Notes: generated from the sequence alone by a model not told the origin. 64,000 nt of DNA from Bacillota bacterium (GCA_030526355.1 JAUNDC010000002.1:1-64000), one strand, 5' to 3'. Counted from the first letter of the stretch, positions 17,642-25,393 are shown. Program-made: numbers and translations.

Positions 17642-19051
17642 ATGGAAGTATTACAAGGAATTTATATATTTATACTAAACCCTATCGGATGCGCACTGAT
17701 TAAGATTCCTGAAAAAGTAAAGGATGTATTCATAGGAATTTGTTTTGCTGCACTTTTTGCTATTCAGGTCTTTAGGTATTCACGTGTATTGATTTGGGAA
17801 GGGGGCAATATTGATCATACCGAACAATCCGTTATGGGATGTGTTCTTTTATTGTTGATTTTGATTTTGAGTATCAAAGTGCCTCTTCGAAAAATGAAAG
17901 TTAATAGAATACTATCATATCTTTGGCTTTTGTGTGCAGCTATTATGATAGCTGTAAGCTTTATCCATCCTGTAGGAAATGGAATACGTGCAATGGCGTT
18001 ATCGATGATTGTTGCTTTTCCGTGTTTTTGGTTTATTTGGTGCAATAGGGGCGATTTAGAAAAAGTATTCGAATTAGCATCAAAAGGGATAGCTTGGTTT
18101 GGGTGTGCATATTTAATGTATTGCTTATTGTTTATTGATTATAACGATGCGCAGCTTAATGGGAGATACATTGGCTCAACATTGAATCCAAATAATCTGG
18201 GCTTCATTTGTGCAGCAGTATTAGTAGCATCCTTATATTTGATTATATATAATAAAAAGTACTCGATTATTTATTCTGTTACTGGCGGATTGGCATGTAT
18301 GGTTACTATGATGACTGTATCGAGAACTACAATGCTTTGTGATATAGTGATTATAGGTGTTTTTATTGTTTTCTATATAAAAACGAAAATAATATGTAAC
18401 AATGATAAAAAGAAAGACGTTATTAAACTTATAGTGACGATTACTATTTTATGTGCTTTTTCATTTGCTGTAGTGATTATAAACAGTAATAGCATTGACT
18501 CGACGGAAGTAAGCAGTATTAAAACTATGAATAGTTATATGCTTACAGCAGCGAATGAGCAGACTCAGGAAAGCGTATCTGATTCAGGTGATAAATTAGC
18601 ATTGGATCGATTATCGAAAAAACAGACATCCGATATAGACTCGATGTCATCAGGCAGGACAATTATATGGCAAGAGTATTTGAAATCTATGAATCTAATT
18701 GGGCATGATGGAAATAAATTGCTGTATATTGAGGGATACGGTTCACGGCAATGGGCGCACAATACAGCATTGGAAATCGGATATAGGACCGGCGTTGTGA
18801 ACGGGATAATATTTTTTGTTATTGAAATAATAGCCGGATTATATGCATTGAAATTTACCTTCAGCAGGAAATGTATGAAACCTTATCATTTGTTTTCGGC
18901 AATGAGTATAGTGGGGTTCTGTATTTATTCTGTTTTAGAAGTAGTTATATTCCCGTTTTTTGCACCGCCGGTATTCCTGTTTTTCATCGGCATAGGACCA
19001 TTGTTTTTCAAGACTGACAGTAGGAGGGAGCAGCATCAACATGCATCTTAA
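17642..19051 (+). CDS. Second Wzy/O-antigen ligase-like membrane protein
   Basis: A 469-residue polytopic protein with about 10-12 membrane segments and a large hydrophilic loop (about residues 285-360). It has GRYIGSTLNPNNLGFICAAVL, the N-P-N-N motif of the Wzy_C family. The locus already has a Wzy-like protein, so this one may be the ligase attaching finished glycan to its acceptor, or the polymerase of another glycan. AT-rich, unlike the proB gene it overlaps by 11 nt; the GGAGGGAG ribosome binding site of proB lies in its end. Confidence 0.78.
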   Translation: MEVLQGIYIFILNPIGCALIKIPEKVKDVFIGICFAALFAIQVFRYSRVLIWEGGNIDHTEQSVMGCVLLLLILILSIKVPLRKMKVNRILSYLWLLCAAIMIAVSFIHPVGNGIRAMALSMIVAFPCFWFIWCNRGDLEKVFELASKGIAWFGCAYLMYCLLFIDYNDAQLNGRYIGSTLNPNNLGFICAAVLVASLYLIIYNKKYSIIYSVTGGLACMVTMMTVSRTTMLCDIVIIGVFIVFYIKTKIICNNDKKKDVIKLIVTITILCAFSFAVVIINSNSIDSTEVSSIKTMNSYMLTAANEQTQESVSDSGDKLALDRLSKKQTSDIDSMSSGRTIIWQEYLKSMNLIGHDGNKLLYIEGYGSRQWAHNTALEIGYRTGVVNGIIFFVIEIIAGLYALKFTFSRKCMKPYHLFSAMSIVGFCIYSVLEVVIFPFFAPPVFLFFIGIGPLFFKTDSRREQHQHAS

Positions 19052-19844
19052 AGAAATAATACAGAACAGCAGAAAGATAGTGATAAAAATAGGCAGCAAT
19101 GTGCTTTCGGATGAGAAGGGTGCTGTCAACAGGAAGGTCATGCACAACATCGTTGAGCAGGTCAATGAGCTTGTAGGAATGGGCAAGCAGGTGATACTTG
19201 TATCCTCAGGAGCCGGTATCTGCGGCGTAGGCGCCATAAACAAATGGAGCAGGCGCGGCGACATCAACTACAAGCAGGCGCTGTGCGCCATAGGTCAGGT
19301 GGAGCTGATGATGGCATACAAGGAATATTTCGGTGACTACGGAATCCATGTGGCTCAGATGCTGCTGACTCGCGACGATTTCAGCGACCCGCACAGGACA
19401 CTGAACATCAGAAACGCCATGTTCACTTTGATTGACGAAGGTGTGGTGCCGGTAATAAACGAAAACGACAGTGTCAGTGTAGACGAAATCAAAATAGGTG
19501 ACAATGACACCCTTGCAGCTCTGACGACGACCCTGTGGAATGCAGACCTGCTGATAATACTCAGCGATATCGACGGAGTGTTCGACAAGGACCCTAAATC
19601 AAATTCAGATGCTAAGCTCATCCAGCTGGTCGAAAACGCAGAGAAGCTCACATCACAGATAAATATCGGAGGGACAAGCTCCTTCGGCACAGGCGGCATA
19701 CAATCAAAGATTGAAGCGGCTGCCAAAGTCAACAAATTCGGAATACCGATGCTGCTTCTGAATGGCTCGAAGGAGGATATAATAAGAAACAGCATGTTGG
19801 ACAGCGCCAGAGGAACACTGTTCATGGGAACCATAGGCAAGTAG
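19041..19844 (+). CDS. proB: Glutamate 5-kinase, short form
   Basis: A 267-residue amino-acid kinase catalysing the first step of proline synthesis. It has KIVIKIGSNVLSDEKG at the N-terminus, VSSGAGICGVG for nucleotide binding, and NENDSVSVDEIKIGDNDTLA, the glutamate-binding block of ProB. It lacks the C-terminal PUA domain of about 100 residues found in E. coli and B. subtilis ProB; short forms are known in clostridia. proC follows after 18 nt, but proA is not in the window. Confidence 0.93.
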   Translation: MHLKEIIQNSRKIVIKIGSNVLSDEKGAVNRKVMHNIVEQVNELVGMGKQVILVSSGAGICGVGAINKWSRRGDINYKQALCAIGQVELMMAYKEYFGDYGIHVAQMLLTRDDFSDPHRTLNIRNAMFTLIDEGVVPVINENDSVSVDEIKIGDNDTLAALTTTLWNADLLIILSDIDGVFDKDPKSNSDAKLIQLVENAEKLTSQINIGGTSSFGTGGIQSKIEAAAKVNKFGIPMLLLNGSKEDIIRNSMLDSARGTLFMGTIGK

Positions 19845-19862
19845 GCGAGGAGGCTTTACATA

Positions 19863-20675
19863 ATGAAAACAGGATTTATTGGAATAGGAAACATGGGCGG
19901 AGCCATACTGGCAGGCTATGCAGCAGCATCCGCATCAGACGGCGTGGAGCTGATGGCTTTTGACAAAAATGAAACCGTATGCTCTCAGACAAAACAGAGA
20001 ATAAACAGACTCACCATATGTGAAAGCGGACGTGCGCTTTGCAGTGAAGCGGATATCCTCTTGCTTGGCGTGAAGCCTCAGATAATCGAAACCGTTCTGG
20101 AGGAGATTGCTCCGGTCTATAAAATCAGCAAGCTGGTTATTTCCATGGCAGCAGGAGTCAAAATTGCACTTCTTGAGAAATATCTGGGCGATGACGCTCA
20201 CATAGTACGAATCATGCCGAATCTGCCGGCGAAGGTGGGTGCAGGTATGATATCCGTAAGCAGGAACAGCAATGTCAGTGACGAAGAATTCGAAATGGCG
20301 ATGGATATTTTTGGCTCGGTAGGCAGAGCAGAGGAAGTGGACGAGAGTCTCATAGACTGCGTTATCGGAGTAAGCGGTAGCAGCCCGGCGTATACATACA
20401 TGTACATTGAAGCACTGGTGCAGGCAGCGGTAGATAACGGGATGGATGCGCAAAAGGCACGTGTTTTTGCGGCTCAGTCGGTTCTGGGAGCTGCGAAGCT
20501 GGTGCTGGAAAGCAGCGAAAGTCTGGAGCAGCTGAGAATAAATGTCTGCTCGCCCAACGGTACTACCATTGAAGCAGTTAACAAGCTGTTTGAAAACGGC
20601 TTTATGGATAAGGTGAAGGAAGGCTTCCAGGCGGCAGTTGACAGGTCAATAGAGATGGGAAGGGAAAAGGAATGA
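19863..20675 (+). CDS. proC: Pyrroline-5-carboxylate reductase
   Basis: A 270-residue NAD(P)H-dependent reductase making proline from pyrroline-5-carboxylate. The N-terminal Rossmann motif is GFIGIGNMGGAILAGY; HIVRIMPNLPAKVGAGM and the C-terminal GVSGSSPAYTYMYIEAL with SPNGTTIEAV are family signatures. ATG 19863 follows GGAGG. It overlaps the NUDIX gene by 4 nt (ATGA). Confidence 0.94.
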   Translation: MKTGFIGIGNMGGAILAGYAAASASDGVELMAFDKNETVCSQTKQRINRLTICESGRALCSEADILLLGVKPQIIETVLEEIAPVYKISKLVISMAAGVKIALLEKYLGDDAHIVRIMPNLPAKVGAGMISVSRNSNVSDEEFEMAMDIFGSVGRAEEVDESLIDCVIGVSGSSPAYTYMYIEALVQAAVDNGMDAQKARVFAAQSVLGAAKLVLESSESLEQLRINVCSPNGTTIEAVNKLFENGFMDKVKEGFQAAVDRSIEMGREKE

Positions 20676-21220
20676 TTTTTGAAGAAAAAAAGATCAGCAG
20701 CGAACGAATCTATGAAGGCGCAATCCTGAATGTCAGGAAGGATACTGTTACGGCTGTCAAGGGGCATGCCTACAGGGAGATAATAGAGCACAACGGCGCG
20801 GTTGCTATGGTTGCCATCACGGATGAACGAAAGATCGTGCTGGTGGAGCAGTTCAGATATGCCTGCGGCAGGAAGGTTCTGGAGATTCCTGCCGGTAAAA
20901 TAGATAAGGGGGAGATGGATCCGCTGAAGGCGGCGGTCAGAGAGCTCAGAGAGGAAACCGGATACACTGCCGGCAAAGTTAAGTATCTGGGCAAAATCAA
21001 CCCCAGCGTTGCGTATTCCGAAGAGGTTGTCCATATGTACGCCATGACGGAGCTTACGGCCGGAACACAGGAGCTTGATGACGACGAAGCGCTTGATATT
21101 GTAGAGTACCCTTTTGACGAGGCTTATATGATGGCAGCCAGAGGAGAGCTTGTGGATGTCAAGACCATAGCAGGGCTGATGATGGCTAAAGAGCAGCTGA
21201 GCGAAATACTGCTTCCATGA
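20672..21220 (+). CDS. NUDIX hydrolase, ADP-ribose pyrophosphatase type
   Basis: A 182-residue NUDIX protein likely to cleave ADP-ribose to AMP and ribose-5-phosphate. The NUDIX box is complete: GKIDKGEMDPLKAAVRELRE continuing EETG. The preceding VEQFRYACGRKVLEIPAG is characteristic of the ADP-ribose pyrophosphatase (NudF) subgroup. Its 3' end overlaps the 3' end of the convergent spoIIM-like gene by 35 nt. Confidence 0.9.
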   Translation: MIFEEKKISSERIYEGAILNVRKDTVTAVKGHAYREIIEHNGAVAMVAITDERKIVLVEQFRYACGRKVLEIPAGKIDKGEMDPLKAAVRELREETGYTAGKVKYLGKINPSVAYSEEVVHMYAMTELTAGTQELDDDEALDIVEYPFDEAYMMAARGELVDVKTIAGLMMAKEQLSEILLP

Positions 21221-21773
21221 GAGCGCCCATAAGTATGCAGCACAATGCGGCAGCCGCAGCAGGTACGGTGGTGCTGTCATTGGCAGGCAAAAGATTGAAC
21301 AGCAGACCTTTGCGTCCGTTAGCGCGGTTAGCATGGGGTCTGTTTTTTTGCGCACCTCGGCGGGCTGATAACGTGTAAATGATGATGGACAAGACGATGA
21401 TGGATGGTATGTAAAAAAGATTCTGAGGCAGCAGCCGGAGCAGCGAAATGAGCAGCGGGTTGGCAGCATCAGAGGCGTATACAAGACTGCAGCAGAAGCC
21501 GAGGGCAAAGCTTTTGAACCACAGCACGGCGGCAGGCAGCATGCGCAGAAAATGAGTCAGAACTGCGGGAAGCATCAGAAGCACCGGAAGCAGATTGGAC
21601 GTCAGTGCTGAAAAAAACGAAGAGATAAACCCGGAAGAATCATCGGCAAGCCCTGATATCATCAGCTTTGACAGCTCGCTGCTGTTTTCTGCCGATATCC
21701 CCGTACAGAAAAAAAGACCCGCAAACAAGCCTGTCAGAAAAATGAATATAAATATCATAACAGTTTTTTTCAT
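21186..21773 (-). CDS. spoIIM: Stage II sporulation protein M-like membrane protein
   Basis: A 195-residue membrane protein with about five hydrophobic segments. LLRLLPQNLFYIPSIIVLSI matches the LPQN-L-x-IP core of SpoIIM, part of the DMP peptidoglycan-remodelling complex that drives engulfment. ATG 21773 is chosen over GTG 21788 because GAGGG stands 8 nt upstream. In clostridia spoIIM often lies between a NUDIX gene and xerD, as here, but this copy is on the minus strand. A sigma-E-like promoter precedes it. Confidence 0.82.
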   Translation of the reverse strand: MKKTVMIFIFIFLTGLFAGLFFCTGISAENSSELSKLMISGLADDSSGFISSFFSALTSNLLPVLLMLPAVLTHFLRMLPAAVLWFKSFALGFCCSLVYASDAANPLLISLLRLLPQNLFYIPSIIVLSIIIYTLSARRGAQKNRPHANRANGRKGLLFNLLPANDSTTVPAAAAALCCILMGALMEAVFRSAAL

Positions 21774-21822
21774 AAGTGCTTCCCTCACATTTTATCTTCT
21801 TTCATCCTCGCGATTTCTGTTA

Positions 21823-21852
21823 AATATATGCGGCGGCGTCATGCACTATGAC
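21823..21852 (-). promoter_or_regulatory. Candidate sporulation sigma-E promoter of spoIIM-like gene
   Basis: On the minus strand GTCATAGT (21852-21845) is followed after 14 nt by CATATATT (21830-21823), close to the Bacillus sigma-E pattern (GTCATATT, 14-15 nt, CATACAnT). The spacing from ATA to CATA is 16 nt. Bacillus spoIIM is a mother-cell gene under sigma-E, so the match fits the gene. Not tested experimentally. Confidence 0.5.
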
Positions 21853-21869
21853 GGATTGCCAAAAGATTA

Positions 21870-21898
21870 TTGTAAGCCTGAGACATTTGGTTTATAAT
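21870..21898 (+). promoter_or_regulatory. Sigma-A promoter of xerD
   Basis: TTGTAA (21870-21875), 17-nt spacer, TATAAT (21893-21898); the xerD start is 31 nt further on. It stands back to back with the spoIIM-like gene's promoter. Confidence 0.65.
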
Positions 21899-21928
21899 TT
21901 TACTATGGTTTGTAAAGAGGAGAACGGT

Positions 21929-22810
21929 ATGTACGAAAAAGGTTTTATGGAATACTTGCAAAAGGAACGGAAGATGTCTGCCAACACCCTTGCGGCGTAT
22001 AAGCGTGATGCTGCTGAGTTTACAGCGTTTGAGGCCAGCCGCGGGATTACAGATATACTGGAGGCTTCCGGTACGGAAATAGTGGCATTTCTTCATTATC
22101 TCAGAAGCACGGGGAAGTCAGAGGCGACGCTCAACAGGAAGCTGGCATCCATAAGGGCTTTTTTTAATTATCTTATAAAGGAGGACCTGCTGAATGAAAA
22201 TCCTACTGCAGGAATCAAAACTCCCAAAATAGAGAGAAAAACTCTGGAATATCTGGAAATCGATGAAATCGAAAGGCTGCTTGATGCTCCCGATGACAGT
22301 ATGCTCGGTATCCGTGATAAAGCAGCTCTGGAGGTTCTCTATGCTACTGGCATCAGGGTCAGCGAGCTCATCGAAGCCAATATAGAGGATATAAACTTGA
22401 GAATGGGATTTATCACATGCGCCGGTGAACAGAGCAAGGCCAGGATTGTGCCTTTGGGTCGTCCTGCCAGAGCCGCCCTCGAAAGGTATATTTATGATGT
22501 GCGGGATGGGCTTCTCAAGGAAAACAAGGACGAGAAGGCGTTGTTCGTCAATTTCCTCGGCAAGAGGATAACGAGACAGGGGCTGTGGAAAATTATCAGA
22601 GAGTACGGCGAAAAGGCTGGTATAGAGCACAAGCTGACACCGAATATAATCAGAAATTCTTTCGCAGTGCACATGCTGCAGAACGGAGCAGACCTGAAAT
22701 CACTGCAGGAGCTGATGGGGCATGAGGACATCTCCGCAACTCAGGTTTACCTGTCAGTGACGAAAAGCAGGATAAAGGATGTATACGACAAATCCCACCC
22801 GAGAGCATAG
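21929..22810 (+). CDS. xerD: Tyrosine recombinase XerD-like
   Basis: A 293-residue tyrosine recombinase: SAM-like N-terminal domain (YLQKERKMSANTLAAYKRD) and catalytic domain with Arg I in YATGIRVSELIEAN, Arg II in PNIIRNSFAVHML, GHEDISATQ and the Tyr nucleophile in TQVYLSV. The usual His of the H-x-x-R box is Asn here (PNIIR instead of PHxLR). ATG 21929 follows AGAGGAGA; a longer frame to 21848 lacks support. It resolves chromosome dimers if it is the housekeeping XerD; the substitution makes that less certain. Confidence 0.87.
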   Translation: MYEKGFMEYLQKERKMSANTLAAYKRDAAEFTAFEASRGITDILEASGTEIVAFLHYLRSTGKSEATLNRKLASIRAFFNYLIKEDLLNENPTAGIKTPKIERKTLEYLEIDEIERLLDAPDDSMLGIRDKAALEVLYATGIRVSELIEANIEDINLRMGFITCAGEQSKARIVPLGRPARAALERYIYDVRDGLLKENKDEKALFVNFLGKRITRQGLWKIIREYGEKAGIEHKLTPNIIRNSFAVHMLQNGADLKSLQELMGHEDISATQVYLSVTKSRIKDVYDKSHPRA

Positions 22811-22812
22811 CT

Positions 22813-22887
22813 GCGAGCCGGATTGCTGCCAGCTGCATTGATGCGAACCGTGGCAGCCGCATCGAAGCGAACCGGATTGCTGCCAGC
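22813..22887 (+). repeat. Pair of 21-nt direct repeats after xerD
   Basis: Two nearly identical 21-nt copies (22813-22833 and 22867-22887, one difference, core CCGGATTGCTGCCAGC) flank a stretch with GCTGCCA...TGGCAGC complementarity (22825-22831 and 22851-22857). There is no T-tract, so it is not a classic terminator. Confidence 0.7.
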
Positions 22888-22911
22888 GCAGAAGCTTTAC
22901 ATAAAAAAATC

Positions 22912-22940
22912 TTGATTTAACTTCAGATGTATTGTATAAT
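22912..22940 (+). promoter_or_regulatory. Sigma-A promoter of rplS
   Basis: TTGATT (22912-22917), 17-nt spacer, TATAAT (22935-22940): a near-consensus strong promoter as expected for a ribosomal protein gene. Confidence 0.8.
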
Positions 22941-22946
22941 AATTAA

Positions 22947-23050
22947 GCGTGTGTGGAACACACACCGTCTTATTGAATCACGGGCGGTCCTCTGGCTTAT
23001 TAATTCGGATAACCAAGAACGTTTTGAACAGAAGGAGGAGACATAAGACA
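22947..23050 (+). promoter_or_regulatory. rplS 5' leader with hairpin, candidate L19 autoregulatory leader
   Basis: The transcript leader of about 104 nt begins with a perfect hairpin (GTGTGT, loop GGA, ACACAC at 22949-22963) and ends with AGAAGGAGGAG. Firmicutes rplS genes often have an L19 leader RNA; I cannot confirm the fold by eye, so this is a candidate. Confidence 0.4.
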
Positions 23051-23392
23051 ATGAATTTATTAGACTCAGTTGTACAGGATTACCTTAAGACAGACGTACC
23101 TGAATTCAGAGTAGGTGATACTGTAAAAGTACACGTTAAAATCAAAGAAGGAAACAGAGAAAGAATCCAGATCTTTGAAGGCTTTGTACTTAAGAGACAA
23201 AACGGCGGAATCGGCGAGACTTTCACAGTTAGAAGAATCGCATCAGGCGTAGGCGTAGAAAAGACTTTCCCTATCCACTCACCGCTGGTAGAGAAGATTG
23301 AGGTTGTAAGACGTGGTAAGGTTAGAAGAGCTAGACTTCACTACATGCGTCAGAGAACAGGTAAATCAGCCAAGATCAAGAGCAGAGACTAA
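23051..23392 (+). CDS. rplS: 50S ribosomal protein L19
   Basis: A 113-residue ribosomal protein: [54 protein letters not shown], and the basic C-terminus [12 protein letters not shown] 23051 is fixed by GAAGGAGGAG and by family length (about 115); an in-frame extension to 22949 would run through the leader. In many Firmicutes the gene order is rplS-lepB-ylqF-rnhB; lepB is missing here. Confidence 0.97.
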   Translation: MNLLDSVVQDYLKTDVPEFRVGDTVKVHVKIKEGNRERIQIFEGFVLKRQNGGIGETFTVRRIASGVGVEKTFPIHSPLVEKIEVVRRGKVRRARLHYMRQRTGKSAKIKSRD

Positions 23393-23405
23393 CTCAGTAC
23401 GAAAT

Positions 23406-23440
23406 AAAAAAGAACCCGAAGCAGCGCGAGGGTTCTTTTT
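23406..23440 (+). terminator. Rho-independent terminator of rplS
   Basis: AAAAAGAACCC (23406-23416/7) pairs with GGGTTCTTTTT (23430-23440), a strong stem around a 12-nt loop ending in a T-run, 14 nt after the stop codon. Confidence 0.88.
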
Positions 23441-23472
23441 TAGTACGGCGCAAAGCACCGAAACAATCCCGA

Positions 23473-23548
23473 ACACTTTACACCTGGCAAAAATCCAATA
23501 CCACCACAACCACGTACACTTTACAACCCGGCAAATATCCAATATAAT
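23473..23548 (+). promoter_or_regulatory. Duplicated promoter segment upstream of rbgA
   Basis: Two 28-29-nt direct copies (23473-23500 and 23516-23544) share ACACTTTACA, GGCAAA and ATCCAATA. The second forms TTTACA (23520-23525), 17-nt spacer, TATAAT (23543-23548), a good sigma-A promoter for rbgA-rnhB. The first copy ends in TACCAC instead of TATAAT, so it looks like a decayed duplicate. Confidence 0.6.
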
Positions 23549-23572
23549 TTAAGGCGGTAAAGGAGAATGACA

Positions 23573-24409
23573 ATGATTGAAAATATAAACTGGTATCCAG
23601 GGCATATGAAAAAGACCCGGGAACTGATACAGCAGAATCTCAAGATGGTAGATGCCGTTATCGAGGTTATCGATGCGAGAATTCCGGTTTCCAGCCGAAA
23701 TCCGATTATCGACGAGCTGGTTAAAGGCAAACCGCGAATAATAGTACTGAACAAAAGCGACCTGGCCGATGAAAAAGCATGTGAGCTTTGGGCGGAGAGC
23801 TTTCGCAGTCAGGGAAACCGCGTGCTTGCCATGAACTGTATGAGCGGAGCCGGCGTAAAGGAGCTTTTTAAACTGCTGAGCCGGATGGAGGCTGAGAAAA
23901 ACAAGGACAGAACCATGCAAAAGGCGTACAGGCTTATGATAGTGGGTGTGCCAAATGTTGGCAAATCATCGCTTATCAACAGGATGACTGGCAAGAAAAG
24001 CGCACAGACCGGAGACCGGCCGGGAGTAACTAAGGGCAAGCAGTGGCTGAAGCTGAGCAACGGGATGCAGCTGCTTGATACACCGGGAATCCTGTGGCCG
24101 AAGTTTGAAGACCCACAGGCAGGAATGAATCTTGCGTTTTGTGGTTCGATAAAGGATGAAATTCTTGATATACCGACGCTGGGGATGGAACTTATAGGAG
24201 TTCTTGCAGAGAGGTATCCCGAGCTTCTCATGCAGAGATACAAGCTCGATGAAATAGCAGAAACGCCTCTTGAAAATATGGAAAATATGGCGATGAAGCG
24301 AGGATGCATACTGCCGGGCAAGCGTATAGATTACGAGCGAATAGGCAAGCTGGTTCTTGATGAATTCAGGGGCGGCAAAATCGGCAGGATTACACTGGAG
24401 AGACCGTAG
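23573..24409 (+). CDS. rbgA: Ribosome biogenesis GTPase RbgA (YlqF)
   Basis: A 278-residue circularly permuted GTPase needed for late 50S assembly. Motif order is permuted: G4 (LNKSDL) near residue 60 precedes G1 (GVPNVGKSSLINRM) near 126 and G3 (DTPGILWP). The N-terminus NINWYPGHMKKT is the family hallmark. ATG 23573 is preferred over ATG 23567 because AAAGGAG is 8 nt upstream of it. Co-transcribed with rnhB 9 nt downstream. Confidence 0.95.
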   Translation: MIENINWYPGHMKKTRELIQQNLKMVDAVIEVIDARIPVSSRNPIIDELVKGKPRIIVLNKSDLADEKACELWAESFRSQGNRVLAMNCMSGAGVKELFKLLSRMEAEKNKDRTMQKAYRLMIVGVPNVGKSSLINRMTGKKSAQTGDRPGVTKGKQWLKLSNGMQLLDTPGILWPKFEDPQAGMNLAFCGSIKDEILDIPTLGMELIGVLAERYPELLMQRYKLDEIAETPLENMENMAMKRGCILPGKRIDYERIGKLVLDEFRGGKIGRITLERP

Positions 24410-24418
24410 GGCATAAAC

Positions 24419-25054
24419 ATGACAAAAGAAGAAAGATTGCAGAAACAGCTTCAAAGGCTTGCGGAGATGAAGGTTCATGAAGCTGAACTTCATGAACGTG
24501 GATATAGATTTATAGCGGGAGTTGACGAAGTAGGAAGAGGTCCCCTGGCTGGGCCGGTAGTGGCTGCAGCAGTTATACTTCCCGAGGATTTTGATGTTCC
24601 GGGGATAGATGATTCCAAGAAGCTTTCGGAAAAACGGCGTGAAGAACTGTACGACGTGATAATGGAAAGAGCTATTGCATGTGGAATTGGTATGGCTGAT
24701 CACAAAGTCATTGATGAAATCAACATACTGCAGGCAACAAAGAAGGCTATGAAACAGGCACTGGAGGCGCTTGAAGTAAAGCCGGAATATGTTCTGTTTG
24801 ATGCGGTTAAAATAGATGAGCTGGAAATTCCGCAGGAAGCAATAATAAAAGGTGATGCCAAGGTGCTGGCGATAGCAGCGGCTTCTATTGTAGCCAAGGT
24901 GACACGTGACAGGATGATGGTTGAATATGCCTCGGAGTATCCCGGATATGCTTTTGAGAAGAACAAGGGCTATGGAACAAAAGCGCATTATGAAGGCCTC
25001 CACAAGCAGGGAATGTGTCCGATACACAGGAGAACCTTCCTCAAAAATCTATAA
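24419..25054 (+). CDS. rnhB: Ribonuclease HII
   Basis: A 211-residue type 2 RNase H that nicks RNA in RNA-DNA hybrids. The catalytic Asp-Glu are in GVDEVGRGPLAGPV, further acidic residues in LFDAVKID and ASIVAKVTRDRMM. A short N-terminal helical extension (KEERLQKQLQRLAEMKVHE) is typical of Firmicutes RnhB. It follows rbgA by 9 nt. Confidence 0.95.
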   Translation: MTKEERLQKQLQRLAEMKVHEAELHERGYRFIAGVDEVGRGPLAGPVVAAAVILPEDFDVPGIDDSKKLSEKRREELYDVIMERAIACGIGMADHKVIDEINILQATKKAMKQALEALEVKPEYVLFDAVKIDELEIPQEAIIKGDAKVLAIAAASIVAKVTRDRMMVEYASEYPGYAFEKNKGYGTKAHYEGLHKQGMCPIHRRTFLKNL

Positions 25055-25161
25055 CCGGCGGTCGCGCCTCAGAATAACCCGCGCCCGCGCCTCCGCCCCC
25101 AGGCTAAACCGCACCTGAGCTAGTACCCACACCCACGTTCCCACTTTACAAAAGAAAAGCC

Positions 25162-25190
25162 TTGAACCACCGCAAACATCATGATATTAT
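25162..25190 (+). promoter_or_regulatory. Promoter of the fhs operon
   Basis: TTGAAC (25162-25167), 17-nt spacer, TATTAT (25185-25190), just upstream of the riboswitch. Confidence 0.55.
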
Positions 25191-25198
25191 AATTATGT

Positions 25199-25275
25199 TA
25201 TACGACTGACGGTAATTAAGTGGAATCGACCACGTGAAGTATAATGAGAGAAGTGAGCCGACCGTCTGGGCAGAG
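25199..25275 (+). promoter_or_regulatory. ZTP riboswitch (pfl motif)
   Basis: The sequence shows the pfl-motif parts in order: GACTGACGG opening strand, AAGTGGAATCGACCACG with the short hairpin of the first half, a variable linker (TGAAGTATAATGAGAGAAGTGAG), then the conserved CCGACCGTCTGGGCA that forms the pseudoknot domain, with GACGG pairing to CCGTC. Location upstream of formate-tetrahydrofolate ligase is the classic context: ZTP/ZMP accumulates when 10-formyl-THF is short, and binding turns expression on. Overlap with the following terminator suggests transcriptional control. Confidence 0.88.
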
Positions 25276-25301
25276 AGTCCGGACCATCAGGCTCTTTTTG
25301 C
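25271..25301 (+). terminator. Riboswitch-controlled terminator
   Basis: GCAGAGAGTCC (from 25270) can pair with GGCTCTTTTTGC (25289-25300) with a bulge, running into a T-run. It overlaps the 3' strand of the ZTP aptamer, so ligand binding should compete with it. Confidence 0.6.
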
Positions 25302-25393
25302 ATTTTGATTGTACTTTGCCGCAGGTCGAATTGACATCGGAACACAGAGCGGGTAAAGTATAGACAGTATTTTGTTTAAAAAGGAGAAAAGAA

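Larger units (their letters stand above)
25055..25393 (+). other. Intergenic region carrying the fhs promoter and ZTP riboswitch
   Basis: Of this 339-nt gap, 25055-25140 is a C-rich, G-poor stretch with no recognisable element; the rest holds a promoter, a ZTP riboswitch, its terminator and the fhs ribosome binding site (AAAAAGGAGAAAA). Confidence 0.8.

Noticed and set aside
20474-21508. Long minus-strand reading frame (344 codons) across proC and the NUDIX gene
   Set aside because: It is antisense to two well-supported genes, has no family motifs and shows the skewed composition of a shadow frame.
23966-25027. Long minus-strand reading frame (353 codons) across rbgA and rnhB
   Set aside because: Antisense to two clear housekeeping genes; rich in Tyr, His, Phe and Arg as shadow frames usually are.
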